Shown here: piece after piece, positions 25,969-33,849 of the stretch
How positions within the stretch are numbered: position 1 is the stretch's first letter
Layout: each line of letters begins with the position of its first letter
Origin: Pseudomonas abietaniphila
GTDB lineage: Bacteria; Pseudomonadota; Gammaproteobacteria; Pseudomonadales; Pseudomonadaceae
NCBI RefSeq assembly: GCF_900100795.1
Contig: NZ_FNCO01000027.1
Coordinates: 1 to 48,088, forward strand
Direction of reading: 5' to 3'
Length of the DNA stretch: 48,088 nucleotides
The notes under the pieces: model-generated
Database searches by the model: none
The model's input: only the letters and a program-made list of their open reading frames with translations
Told to the model about the DNA's origin: nothing
Program-made: the position numbers and the translations under genes

Positions 25969-26481
25969 GTACTGGTTACCCTTCTTGGTCTGATGCATTT
26001 CCGGGTCGCGCTTACCGTCCTTGTTCTTGGTCGAACTCGGCGCATTGATCAGCGTGGCATCGACGATCGTGCCTTGGCGCAGCGACAGCCCTCGGTCGCC
26101 CAGATAGCCATTGATGACAGCCAAGATGCCGGCGGCTAGTTCGTGCTTCTCCAGCAAACGACGGAAGTTGAGGATGGTGGTTTCATCGGGGATACGCTCC
26201 AAGCTCAGCCCCGCGAACTGGCGCAGGATGGTGGTCTCGTACAGCGCCTCTTCCATCGCTGGATCGCTGTAACCGAACCAGTTTTGCATCAGGTGCACGC
26301 GCAGCATCGCCATCAGCGGATAGGCCGGACGACCGCCTTCACCCTTGGGATAATGCGGCTCGATCAAGGCAATCAAACCCTTCCACGGCACCACCCGATC
26401 CATCTCGATCAGGAACAACTCTTTGCGGGTTTGTTTGCGCTTACCGGCGTACTCGGCGTCGGCGAAGGTCATCTGCTTCAT
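25942..26481 (-). CDS. IS5-family transposase, 5' exon
   Basis: Starts MKQMTFADAEYAGKRKQTRK and runs through the DUF772-type N-terminal domain (EPHYPKGEGGRPAYPLMAMLRV) to GTIVDATLINAPSS, the first catalytic Asp, ending in MHQTKKGNQY at 25969; the last eight codons (CVSRTQVR) are intron. Unlike the right IS copy, this N-terminal part has no frameshift, so the intron-split copy is the only potentially complete transposase in the element. Confidence 0.85.
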   Translation of the reverse strand: MKQMTFADAEYAGKRKQTRKELFLIEMDRVVPWKGLIALIEPHYPKGEGGRPAYPLMAMLRVHLMQNWFGYSDPAMEEALYETTILRQFAGLSLERIPDETTILNFRRLLEKHELAAGILAVINGYLGDRGLSLRQGTIVDATLINAPSSTKNKDGKRDPEMHQTKKGNQYCVSRTQVR

Positions 26482-26550
26482 CGGGAAACTCGGTGGGTGG
26501 AATCCGGGTATTTTGCCAAAATCTGGAAGTCTTCTTCAGAGTTTCCCTAG

Positions 26551-26942
26551 CATTAAGCTGGGCGCGACAACAGACGTCTAGTTGGGCGGCACCTGAAGGT
26601 TTCGACCAGCCACATAACGGCCTAGGTCAATCGACGGGCAAGAATAGAATGTCTCCTATAGTCCGCTAGTGTGCGCTCTCTTGCTTGGATGGCATTACGT
26701 TCTGGCCCAACGTTACTGTAGCGAATCCGCAGCAGTATCAATCAAAGCCTCCTGTATCCCGCGTGAAGAAAGACGCTACGTTGCGCCCGTTCTTCCACGG
26801 CTTCGCTTGCCGCCCCGCTACGGCAGATTCGAAGTATTCATCGAAATGTCATCCTTTAGAAGCAGTGCGGTAACAAGGAATTTCTACCCTTTGCATCGCG
26901 AACCGCAATTGTGCGGCCAGCAATATTGCGAAAGGTGATCAA
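26551..26942. other. Upstream region of ptxABCDE
   Basis: About 390 bases between the left IS and ptxA. The open frames here (for example 26669-26938) look like chance. A promoter must lie here or in the IS end. A TGTCAT word at 26849 recalls half a Pho box, but no second half at the right spacing is clear, so phosphate-starvation control is not demonstrated from sequence. Confidence 0.4.
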
Positions 26943-27770
26943 ATGACGCCCCATCCGATACAGGACGCCGTGCTGCGGGTCGACCGGTTGAGCGTCGTCT
27001 ATCCAGGCGGCGTGACAGCCCTACGCGATACCTCGATTGCATTTCGGCGTGGTGAGTTCACCGTGCTGCTTGGTCTCTCGGGCGCAGGCAAGTCGACCTT
27101 GCTCCGTAGTCTCAATCGACTCGTCACGCCCACTGGCGGCAGTGTCACCAGCGAACTCGGTGAACTCGGCAGCGGCTCGGCCTTGCGTCAGCATCGTCGG
27201 CGTACCGCCATGATCTTTCAGCACCACCAGCTAATCGAACGTCAAAGCGCACTGGCTAATGTGCTTACCGGTCGGCTGGCCTTTCACAACACGCTCCGCT
27301 CGCTGTTTCCTCTGCCGCGTGCCGATCAGGAGATTGCGCTCAGTTGCCTCGCTCGGGTCGGTCTGGCAGACAAGGCGCTAAGCCGGGTGGACAAACTGTC
27401 CGGTGGCCAGCAGCAGCGGGTAGGCATCGCGCGTGCGCTAGCGCAACAGCCGGCGATCATTCTGGCCGATGAGCCGGTAGCCAGTCTCGACCCGGCCACT
27501 TCGGTCCGTGTTCTCGGATTGCTGCGCGACATCTGCAAGGAAGACGGCATCACCGCCATCGTTTCGCTGCATCAACTCGAATATGCCCGCCGCTTCGCCG
27601 ATCGCGTCGTCGGGCTGGCCGATTCTCAGATCGTTTTCGATGCCGCGCCCTCGGAACTCACCGATGCGCAGCTTGAGCGCATCTATGCAGGCCGCTCTAC
27701 GACTCAGCCAGCGAATGCTCCGGCTGAACCACCTGTCATGCTCGAACCTTCACTGGAGATGTCCCGATGA
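26943..27770 (+). CDS. ptxA: Phosphite ABC transporter ATP-binding protein PtxA
   Basis: 275 residues, PhnC-like ATPase. Walker A is GLSGAGKST (about 39-47), the signature LSGGQQQRVG (about 152-161), Walker B IILADEPVASLDP, and the switch His in SLHQLEYA. It powers uptake of phosphite with PtxB and PtxC. Its stop overlaps the ptxB ATG (ATGA). The order ptxA-B-C-D-E is that of the phosphite operon described in Pseudomonas stutzeri WM88. Confidence 0.93.
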   Translation: MTPHPIQDAVLRVDRLSVVYPGGVTALRDTSIAFRRGEFTVLLGLSGAGKSTLLRSLNRLVTPTGGSVTSELGELGSGSALRQHRRRTAMIFQHHQLIERQSALANVLTGRLAFHNTLRSLFPLPRADQEIALSCLARVGLADKALSRVDKLSGGQQQRVGIARALAQQPAIILADEPVASLDPATSVRVLGLLRDICKEDGITAIVSLHQLEYARRFADRVVGLADSQIVFDAAPSELTDAQLERIYAGRSTTQPANAPAEPPVMLEPSLEMSR

Positions 27771-28630
27771 AACGCTTATCCGCGCTCTTATTGACTTGCT
27801 TGCTGTCCGCTGTTTCAAGTTTGTCCGCCCTAGCGGCCGATGCCGATCCGGATGTGCTAAAGGTTGCCCTGCTGCCGGACGAAAACGCCTCCGAGCTGAT
27901 CAAGCGTAACCAGCCGCTGAAGGATTATCTGGAAGAGCATCTGGACAAGAAGGTGCAGCTGATCGTAACCACCGACTATTCCTCGATGATTGAGGCGATG
28001 CGCTTTGGCCGTATCGACCTGGCGTATTTCGGTCCGCTGTCCTACGTCATGGCCAAAAGCAAAAGCGACATCGAGCCCTTCGCTGCCATGGTCATCGACG
28101 GCAAGCCGACCTATCGCTCGGTGATTATCGCCAATGTGGCGTCAGGCGTGAATGAGTATGCCGACCTTAAGGGCAAGAAGATGGCCTATGGTGACCGGGC
28201 ATCGACGTCCAGCCATTTGATTCCCAAAACCGTGCTTCTTGAGACGGCCGATTTGACGGGTGGGCAGGACTACGAACAACATTTTGTGGGCACGCATGAC
28301 GCCGTTGCCGTCAACGTGGCGAACGGCAACGCCGATGCGGGTGGGCTGTCGGAGGTAATTTTCAATCACGTAGCCGAACGTGGCCTAATCGATCCGAGCA
28401 AGGTGAAAGTACTTGGTTACAGCGGCGAATACCCCCAGTACCCCTGGGCGATGCGCTCGAACCTGAGCCCCGAGCTGAAAACCAAGGTGCGGGATGTATT
28501 CGTCGGTATCGACGATCCCGAAGTGCTGCGCAACTTCAAGGCCGAGGCCTTCGCGCCAATCACCGACGCCGACTACGATGTGATCCGCAACATGGGATCG
28601 CTGCTCGGCCTCGACTTCGCCACGATGTGA
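27767..28630 (+). CDS. ptxB: Phosphite-binding periplasmic protein PtxB
   Basis: 287 residues, PhnD-like solute-binding protein. The signal peptide ends LSALAAD (about 24). The mature chain begins PDVLKVALLPDENASELI and holds the family anion-binding stretches TTDYSSMIEAMRFGRIDLAYFGP (about 68-90) and GDRASTSSHLIPK. It captures phosphite in the periplasm and hands it to the PtxA/PtxC transporter. It overlaps ptxA at its start and ptxC at its stop. Confidence 0.93.
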   Translation: MKRLSALLLTCLLSAVSSLSALAADADPDVLKVALLPDENASELIKRNQPLKDYLEEHLDKKVQLIVTTDYSSMIEAMRFGRIDLAYFGPLSYVMAKSKSDIEPFAAMVIDGKPTYRSVIIANVASGVNEYADLKGKKMAYGDRASTSSHLIPKTVLLETADLTGGQDYEQHFVGTHDAVAVNVANGNADAGGLSEVIFNHVAERGLIDPSKVKVLGYSGEYPQYPWAMRSNLSPELKTKVRDVFVGIDDPEVLRNFKAEAFAPITDADYDVIRNMGSLLGLDFATM

Positions 28631-29466
28631 GCACCGATATGTCTACTCATTACGACGTGCAGGCGCTGCCTGCAGAGCAACGCGAGCACATCCTTCGAGG
28701 CTTCGGCCTCGGTTGGTGGCGCCAGCTGGGGCAGGTGGCGATTGTATTCGGAGTGGTGCTGTTGGCCTGCTGGTACGTGGGGCTGCTCGATGCCACCACG
28801 CTGCTGAACGGGCTGCCCTCCATCGCGACCCTGGCAGGCGAGGCCATGCCGCCAGACTTTTCGGGCTATCGAAGCTGGATTCGCCCCTTGATCGACACCT
28901 TGGCGATGAGCATCGCCGGTACGGCCATCGCAGTGGTGTTCTCGCTGGTGGTGGCCTTCGTTGCAGCGCGCAATACGGCGCCGCACCCCCTTGTGTTCGG
29001 TGTTGCCCGGGTGCTGCTCAATGCCCTGCGGTCGGTGCCGGAGCTGATCATGGGCATCATCTTCGTTGCAGCCGTAGGGTTCGGCGCCTTGCCGGGCGTG
29101 CTTGCCCTGGGTCTGCATTCGGTCGGCATGGTCGGCAAGTTCTTCGCCGAGGCCATCGAGCACGTCGACGAAGCGCCGGTGGAAGCCGCTCGGGCGGCGG
29201 GGGCTACGCCGATGCAAGTGCTGCTGCACGCGGTTTTGCCACAGGTGACGCCGCAGTTCGCCGACGTGGCGATCTACCGCTGGGAATACAACTTTCGCGC
29301 CTCCACCGTGATGGGCATGGTTGGCGCCGGCGGTATCGGCTTCGAACTCATGGGCTCGCTGCGCATCATGCAGTACCAGGAGGTTGCAGCAATCCTGCTG
29401 GTCATCCTGGCCATGGTCACGCTAGTAGACGCCTTCAGTGGCGTGCTGCGCAAACGTTTCAAATAG
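28627..29466 (+). CDS. ptxC: Phosphite ABC transporter permease PtxC
   Basis: 279 residues from a GTG overlapping the ptxB stop (GTGA); an ATG four codons later at 28639 (MSTHYDVQ) is an equally possible start. About six membrane helices and the PhnE-type permease loop EAIEHVDEAPVEAARAAGATPMQ (about 177-199) that contacts the ATPase. It forms the membrane channel for phosphite. Nine bases separate it from ptxD. Confidence 0.92.
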   Translation: MSTDMSTHYDVQALPAEQREHILRGFGLGWWRQLGQVAIVFGVVLLACWYVGLLDATTLLNGLPSIATLAGEAMPPDFSGYRSWIRPLIDTLAMSIAGTAIAVVFSLVVAFVAARNTAPHPLVFGVARVLLNALRSVPELIMGIIFVAAVGFGALPGVLALGLHSVGMVGKFFAEAIEHVDEAPVEAARAAGATPMQVLLHAVLPQVTPQFADVAIYRWEYNFRASTVMGMVGAGGIGFELMGSLRIMQYQEVAAILLVILAMVTLVDAFSGVLRKRFK

Positions 29467-29474
29467 GACAAACC

Positions 29475-30485
29475 ATGCTGCCGAAACTCGTTATAACTCA
29501 CCGAGTACACGATGAGATCCTGCAACTGCTGGCGCCACATTGCGAGCTGATGACCAACCAGACCGACAGCACGCTGACGCGCGAGGAAATTCTGCGCCGC
29601 TGCCGCGATGCTCAGGCGATGATGGCGTTCATGCCCGATCGGGTCGATGCAGACTTTCTTCAAGCCTGCCCTGAGCTGCGTGTAGTCGGCTGCGCGCTCA
29701 AGGGCTTCGACAATTTCGATGTGGACGCCTGTACTGCCCGCGGGGTCTGGCTGACCTTCGTGCCTGATCTGTTGACGGTCCCGACTGCCGAGCTGGCGAT
29801 CGGACTGGCGGTGGGGCTGGGGCGGCATCTGCGGGCAGCAGATGCGTTCGTCCGCTCTGGCGAGTTCCAGGGCTGGCAACCACAGTTCTACGGCACGGGG
29901 CTGGATAACGCTACGGTCGGCATCCTTGGCATGGGCGCCATCGGACTGGCCATGGCTGATCGCTTGCAGGGATGGGGCGCGACCCTGCAGTACCACGAGG
30001 CGAAGGCTCTGGATACACAAACCGAGCAACGGCTCGGCCTGCGCCAGGTGGCGTGCAGCGAACTCTTCGCCAGCTCGGACTTCATCCTGCTGGCGCTTCC
30101 CTTGAATGCCGATACCCAGCATCTGGTCAACGCCGAGCTGCTTGCCCTCGTACGGCCGGGCGCTCTGCTTGTAAACCCCTGTCGTGGTTCGGTAGTGGAT
30201 GAAGCCGCCGTGCTCGCGGCGCTTGAGCGAGGCCAGCTCGGCGGGTATGCGGCGGATGTATTCGAAATGGAAGACTGGGCTCGCGCGGACCGGCCGCGGC
30301 TGATCGATCCTGCGCTGCTCGCGCATCCGAATACGCTGTTCACTCCGCACATAGGGTCGGCAGTGCGCGCGGTGCGCCTGGAGATTGAACGTTGTGCAGC
30401 GCAGAACATCATCCAGGTATTGGCAGGTGCGCGCCCAATCAACGCTGCGAACCGTCTGCCCAAGGCCGAGCCTGCCGCATGTTGA
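29475..30485 (+). CDS. ptxD: NAD-dependent phosphite dehydrogenase PtxD
   Basis: 336 residues, D-2-hydroxyacid dehydrogenase fold. It oxidises phosphite to phosphate while reducing NAD+. All known active-site residues are at the numbers of the characterised enzyme: Lys76 (ALKGFD), Arg237 (NPCRG), Glu266 (VFEME) and His292 (TPHIG). The dinucleotide motif is GMGAIG (152-157), and Glu175-Ala176 sit where cofactor choice of NAD over NADP is set. By memory the sequence is the same as, or almost the same as, PtxD of P. stutzeri WM88; no alignment was run. It makes the cell able to live on phosphite. Confidence 0.96.
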   Translation: MLPKLVITHRVHDEILQLLAPHCELMTNQTDSTLTREEILRRCRDAQAMMAFMPDRVDADFLQACPELRVVGCALKGFDNFDVDACTARGVWLTFVPDLLTVPTAELAIGLAVGLGRHLRAADAFVRSGEFQGWQPQFYGTGLDNATVGILGMGAIGLAMADRLQGWGATLQYHEAKALDTQTEQRLGLRQVACSELFASSDFILLALPLNADTQHLVNAELLALVRPGALLVNPCRGSVVDEAAVLAALERGQLGGYAADVFEMEDWARADRPRLIDPALLAHPNTLFTPHIGSAVRAVRLEIERCAAQNIIQVLAGARPINAANRLPKAEPAAC

Positions 30486-31348
30486 ATCCGGTCTGGCTGA
30501 AGAGCCTGGTAGCGATCGTTCAAACAGGCAGTTTTCAGAGCGCGGCGAGGGCGTTGGGGCTGGCCCAGCCGACGGTGTCGCAGCACTTGCAGAAGCTTGA
30601 AGAGCAGGTCGGCGTAACGCTGGTGCAGCGCAGTCGTAGCGGCTGCCAGCCTACCACACGGGCGCTGGCCTTCATGCCGCATGCGACCGCCTTGCTCGAC
30701 ATGCACGCCCGGGCGCTAGAAGCCCTGCATGGCAATCGTGAGCGCGTCGGGGCCAGCTCCAACATCGGCACCTACCTTCTCCAGCCATTCGTGCGCAACT
30801 ATCTGACGACCGCAAATGAGAGGGGCGAGGTGGATCTGCGCATCGCCGCCAACCCGGATGTGGCCGACCAGCTACTGGCGGGCCAGCTCGACGCCGCGAT
30901 CATGGAATGGTGGCTACCTCACCCCGACTTCGAACACCGCCTCTGGCGGGTCGAGCCGCTGGTGCTTATCGTCAGCCCCGACCATGCGCTGGCTGAAGCA
31001 GGGTGCATAGAACGTGATCGTCTGGTGGACCTGCCGATGCTGGGAGGTGAACCGGGTAGCGGTACCGGACGGCTTCTGACCGAATACTTTGGCGAACTGG
31101 GCGTGCCTCGCAGCGGTATGCAGCTAGGCAGCACCGAGGCAGTCAAACAAGCAGTGAGGGCGGGACTCGGCGTGTCGTTGGTGATGGCTTCCGCAGTACA
31201 AGACGAAGTTCGCAGTGGCGCGCTGGTAGCTCTTCCCATCCCGGGGCTTGAAAAGCGTCTCCAACTGATCTGGCGCAAACCTCCCGGAAATCTGCACCCG
31301 CCGGGATTTGTGCGGCACTTATTGGAGGAGGCAGATCTAGCTGGATAA
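30479..31348 (+). CDS. ptxE: LysR-family regulator PtxE
   Basis: 289 residues from the ATG at 30479, which overlaps the end of ptxD; the longer frame to 30392 lies within ptxD. The winged helix-turn-helix (LVAIVQTGSFQSAARALGLA, then QPTVSQHLQKLEEQVG) is at the N-terminus, and a LysR substrate-binding domain follows. It closes the ptx operon, as in strain WM88. Its effector and targets are not evident. Confidence 0.92.
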   Translation: MLNPVWLKSLVAIVQTGSFQSAARALGLAQPTVSQHLQKLEEQVGVTLVQRSRSGCQPTTRALAFMPHATALLDMHARALEALHGNRERVGASSNIGTYLLQPFVRNYLTTANERGEVDLRIAANPDVADQLLAGQLDAAIMEWWLPHPDFEHRLWRVEPLVLIVSPDHALAEAGCIERDRLVDLPMLGGEPGSGTGRLLTEYFGELGVPRSGMQLGSTEAVKQAVRAGLGVSLVMASAVQDEVRSGALVALPIPGLEKRLQLIWRKPPGNLHPPGFVRHLLEEADLAG

Positions 31349-31455
31349 GGTGATGGATGGTTGCGATCCAGCGCTTGGCTTGTCAGCCTAGGGAAACTCT
31401 GAAAAAGACTTTCTGATTTGGCAAAATACCGCGACCCCACCCACCGAGTTTCCCG

Positions 31456-32435
31456 ATGAAGCAGATGACCTTCGCCGACGCCGAGTACGCTGGCAAGCGC
31501 AAGCAAACCCCATGGAGTTGTTCCTGATCGAGATGGATCGGGTGGTGCCGTGGAAGGGCTTGATTGCTTTGATCGAGCCACATTATCCGAAAGGTGAAGG
31601 TGGCCGTCCGGCCTACCCGTTGATGGCGATGCTGCGTGTGCATCTGCTGCAGAACTGGTTCGGCTACAGCGATCCAGCGATGGAGGAAGCGCTGTACGAA
31701 ACCACGATCCTGCGCCAGTTTGCCGGGCTGAACCTGGAGCGCATCCCCGACGAAACCACCATTCTCAACTTCCGCCGCTTGCTGGAGAAACACGAGCTGG
31801 CGGCCGGCATCCTCGCTGTCATCAATGGCTATCTGGGCGACCGCGGCCTGTCGCTGCGCCAGGGCACCATCGTCGATGCAACGCTGATCAATGCGCCCAG
31901 TTCGACCAAGAACAAGGACGGCAAGCGCGACCCGGAAATGCACCAGACCAAGAAGGGAAACCAGTATTATTTTGGCATGAAGGCCCACATCGGCGCCGAT
32001 GACGAATCGGGTCTGGTGCACAGCGTAGTGGGCACGGCGGCCAATGTGGCGGATGTCACCCAGGTGGACAAATTGCTGCATGGCGACGAAAACGTGGTCT
32101 GCGCCGATGCAGGCTACACCGGTGTCGAAAAGCGGCCCGAGCATGAAGGACGTGAAGTTATCTGGCAGGTGGCGGCACGCCGCAGCACCTACAAAAAACT
32201 CGATAAGCGCAGCGTGCTGTACAAAGCCAAGCGCAAGATTGAAAAGGCCAAGGCTCAGGTGCGCGCCAAGGTCGAGCATCCGTTCCGGGTAATCAAGCGC
32301 CAGTTCGGTTACACCAAGGTGCGCTTTCGCGGCTTGGCCAAAAACACGGCGCAACTGGTGACACTGTTCGCTCTGTCGAACCTGTGGATGGCGCGCCGAC
32401 ATTTACTGACGAATGCAGGAGAGGTGCGCCTGTAA
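31456..32435 (+). pseudogene. IS5-family transposase, right copy, frameshifted near the start
   Basis: The start MKQMTFADAEYAGKRKQT matches the left copy, but one base is missing near 31509, so the first frame stops soon after. The remaining 307 residues stay open from an ATG at 31512 (MELFLIEMDRVV) to 32435 and include the DDE residues (VDATLINAP, ADAGYTG and the C-terminal Glu region). Translation from 31512 would lose about 20 N-terminal residues; whether such a product works is unknown. The left copy does not have this deletion. Confidence 0.85.
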
Positions 32436-32553
32436 TGCGGGAAATGGCCACCGGAGTGGGGTCCGGGTGGCGAAAACGTAAGAAATACTCGTCGAATTGA
32501 TTGTTTTTTGATCATTTGGCGAGTTTAAAAGTTGCGCTAGGTGGTATGCCGGG

Positions 32554-32580
32554 GAAATACATGGCTACTTCAGACCATCC
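32554..32580. repeat. Right terminal inverted repeat of the composite transposon
   Basis: Pairs with 23505-23531: the reverse complement starts GGATGGTCTGAAGTAG and matches the left tip at 24 of 27 positions. Confidence 0.85.
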
Positions 32581-32584
32581 CTAA
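32581..32584 (+). repeat. Target-site duplication CTAA, right copy
   Basis: Identical to 23501-23504. The amidase sequence resumes directly after it. Confidence 0.88.
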
Positions 32585-32729
32585 CGCACAGGACTGCCAG
32601 CGGTTAGTCAGCGCACGCCATCAGCAAGCGTTGGCGAACTCTTTGTTTGATGGGCTACGGCAACACTTCAGCCGACGCCCTCCAGTGAACACTTATCTAG
32701 CTTGGCAGAAGGACCAGGAAAGATCCTAG
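32585..32729 (+). pseudogene. 3' fragment of the amidase gene
   Basis: Read in the frame fixed by 23501-23504, it gives (S)NAQDCQRLVSARHQQALANSL and continues to YLAWQKDQERS and a stop at 32729. This is the usual end of Pseudomonas AmiB/C-type amidases after VETGFIS. It is cut from its start by the transposon and has no start of its own. Only 42 bases separate it from the next gene (TauE/SafE), so before the insertion that gene was probably the next in the operon. Confidence 0.88.
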
Positions 32730-32771
32730 TCTAGCTTTGTAGTTTCAGGGCGCTGAAAAGAAAAATGAGCA

Positions 32772-33569
32772 ATGACCTCAAGTAGAGAAAAAAACAAACC
32801 AATAGTATTTGGTAGCGGCACTATTATCGGTGCCCTAGGTGGGCTGATTGGCTTGGGTGGCGCAGAGTTCAGGCTGCCACTACTCATCGGATTGTTTGGT
32901 TTCGGTGCGTTGGAGGCTGTCATTCTCAACAAGGCCATGAGCCTCGTGGTGGTAGCCACAGCTCTTCCATTTCGCGCATTCAGCGTTCCCTACTCTGCGG
33001 TCTTTGAACGGTGGGACATCATCGTCACGCTTCTGGCTGGAAGCCTTGCGGGTGCTTGGTTTGGAGCGGGATGGGCAACCAAGCTCAAGAGTAAAACCTT
33101 GTACCGCGTTTTGGCAGTGCTGCTCGTAGGCATCGCTGTTGCTTTGCTGTTCGGCCATGAGGCAAGCGCAACTGGGGTCGCCCTGCTTCAAGGCGAGACA
33201 CTGGCTATAGTCGGGATCGTGGTTGGCTTCGGTATCGGAGTAGTTGCTGCATTGATGGGGGTTGCTGGCGGTGAGTTGTTAATACCCACAATCGTTCTAC
33301 TATTCGGTGCTGACATCAAGCTCGCTGGCAGTCTTTCACTTGCTGTGAGCCTGCCCACAATGATTGTGGGTTTCACGCGATACAGCCGCGACCAGAGCTT
33401 TTCGATAATCCGCGCTCAACGGCCATTCATACTGGTCATGGCAGCGGGTTCCATCATAGGAACATTCATCGGCGGGCAATTACTAGGTCTGATCCCGACA
33501 ACATATCTCCTCCCGTTGCTCGCCGCCATTCTCCTGATTTCCTCGGTAAAAGTATGGCGTCATAGTTGA
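32772..33569 (+). CDS. TauE/SafE-family membrane exporter
   Basis: 265 residues with about eight membrane helices in two similar halves, each with a Gly-rich turn (GALGGLIGLGGAEFRLP near 20-36 and GVVAALMGVAGGELLIP near 155-171). The family moves sulfite, sulfoacetate or related anions outward; the substrate here is not clear. An ATG seven bases upstream opens only a six-codon frame. It probably ended the rcn operon before the ptx transposon arrived. Confidence 0.85.
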   Translation: MTSSREKNKPIVFGSGTIIGALGGLIGLGGAEFRLPLLIGLFGFGALEAVILNKAMSLVVVATALPFRAFSVPYSAVFERWDIIVTLLAGSLAGAWFGAGWATKLKSKTLYRVLAVLLVGIAVALLFGHEASATGVALLQGETLAIVGIVVGFGIGVVAALMGVAGGELLIPTIVLLFGADIKLAGSLSLAVSLPTMIVGFTRYSRDQSFSIIRAQRPFILVMAAGSIIGTFIGGQLLGLIPTTYLLPLLAAILLISSVKVWRHS

Positions 33570-33849
33570 ACTTTGACTCGGCCGCTAAGGGAAAGGCACT
33601 CGCCCATGAACCGAATTTACTGGTCTGGCCAAAAACCTCAATTTAGTAGTACCTGAGCGCACGGCAACCTTGGGCCGCCCTTGTGGTTCGCACTTATGCG
33701 GCGGCAATTCTTCAATTTCACTCGCTCGCGGTAGAGGAGGCCACGCCAGCACATCCCTTAAGTAGGTATACGGATCATGGCTTAAAGGTGACGGGTGGAT
33801 TCTTTGCTAGGATTATCGATAGTGCTCCAAGACAAAATCAGGATTCGCC

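Larger units (their letters stand above)
23505..26546 (-). mobile_element. IS5-family element, left copy, with group II intron inside
   Basis: Outer end GGATGGTCTGAAGTAG, inner end (read inward on the minus strand) GGAAACTCTGAAGAAG; these are imperfect inverted repeats. Without the about 1,850-base intron it would be about 1,192 bases, close to the right copy's 1,189. Downstream of the transposase a strong hairpin (23615-23638, GCCGCCGCGAG stem) may stop transcription. Confidence 0.88.
23505..32580. mobile_element. 9,076-bp composite transposon carrying ptxABCDE
   Basis: Two IS5-family elements in inverted orientation (23505-26546 minus, 31392-32580 plus) enclose the phosphite operon. The outermost 27 bases match as inverted repeats at 24 positions, starting GGATGGTCTGAAGTAG. 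CTAA is duplicated outside both tips, and removing the element with one CTAA rebuilds the amidase frame exactly. This shows that the whole unit moved in one event, rather than two separate IS insertions. Inner flanks of both IS copies are CTAG. Confidence 0.9.
31392..32580 (+). mobile_element. IS5-family element, right copy
   Basis: 1,189 bases, from GGAAACTCTGAAAAAG to the outer tip CTACTTCAGACCATCC. It is related to the left copy but clearly diverged, most visibly after the transposase stop, where both keep a hairpin with different bases (here 32447-32471, GCCACCGGA stem). So the two arms are different members of one IS type, not a recent duplication. Confidence 0.88.

Noticed and set aside
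26848..26868. Pho box upstream of ptxA
   Set aside because: Only one TGTCAT-like half is visible, and no second half lies at the right distance.
29274..30350. 358-codon minus-strand frame opposite ptxD
   Set aside because: Antisense shadow of ptxD; no domain.
28713..30485. 590-codon frame running through ptxC into ptxD
   Set aside because: The first part is an out-of-frame reading of ptxC. PtxD starts at 29475 with the known N-terminus.
31383..32402. 339-codon minus-strand frame opposite the right transposase
   Set aside because: Shadow of the IS5-family transposase; the same kind of frame appears opposite the left copy.
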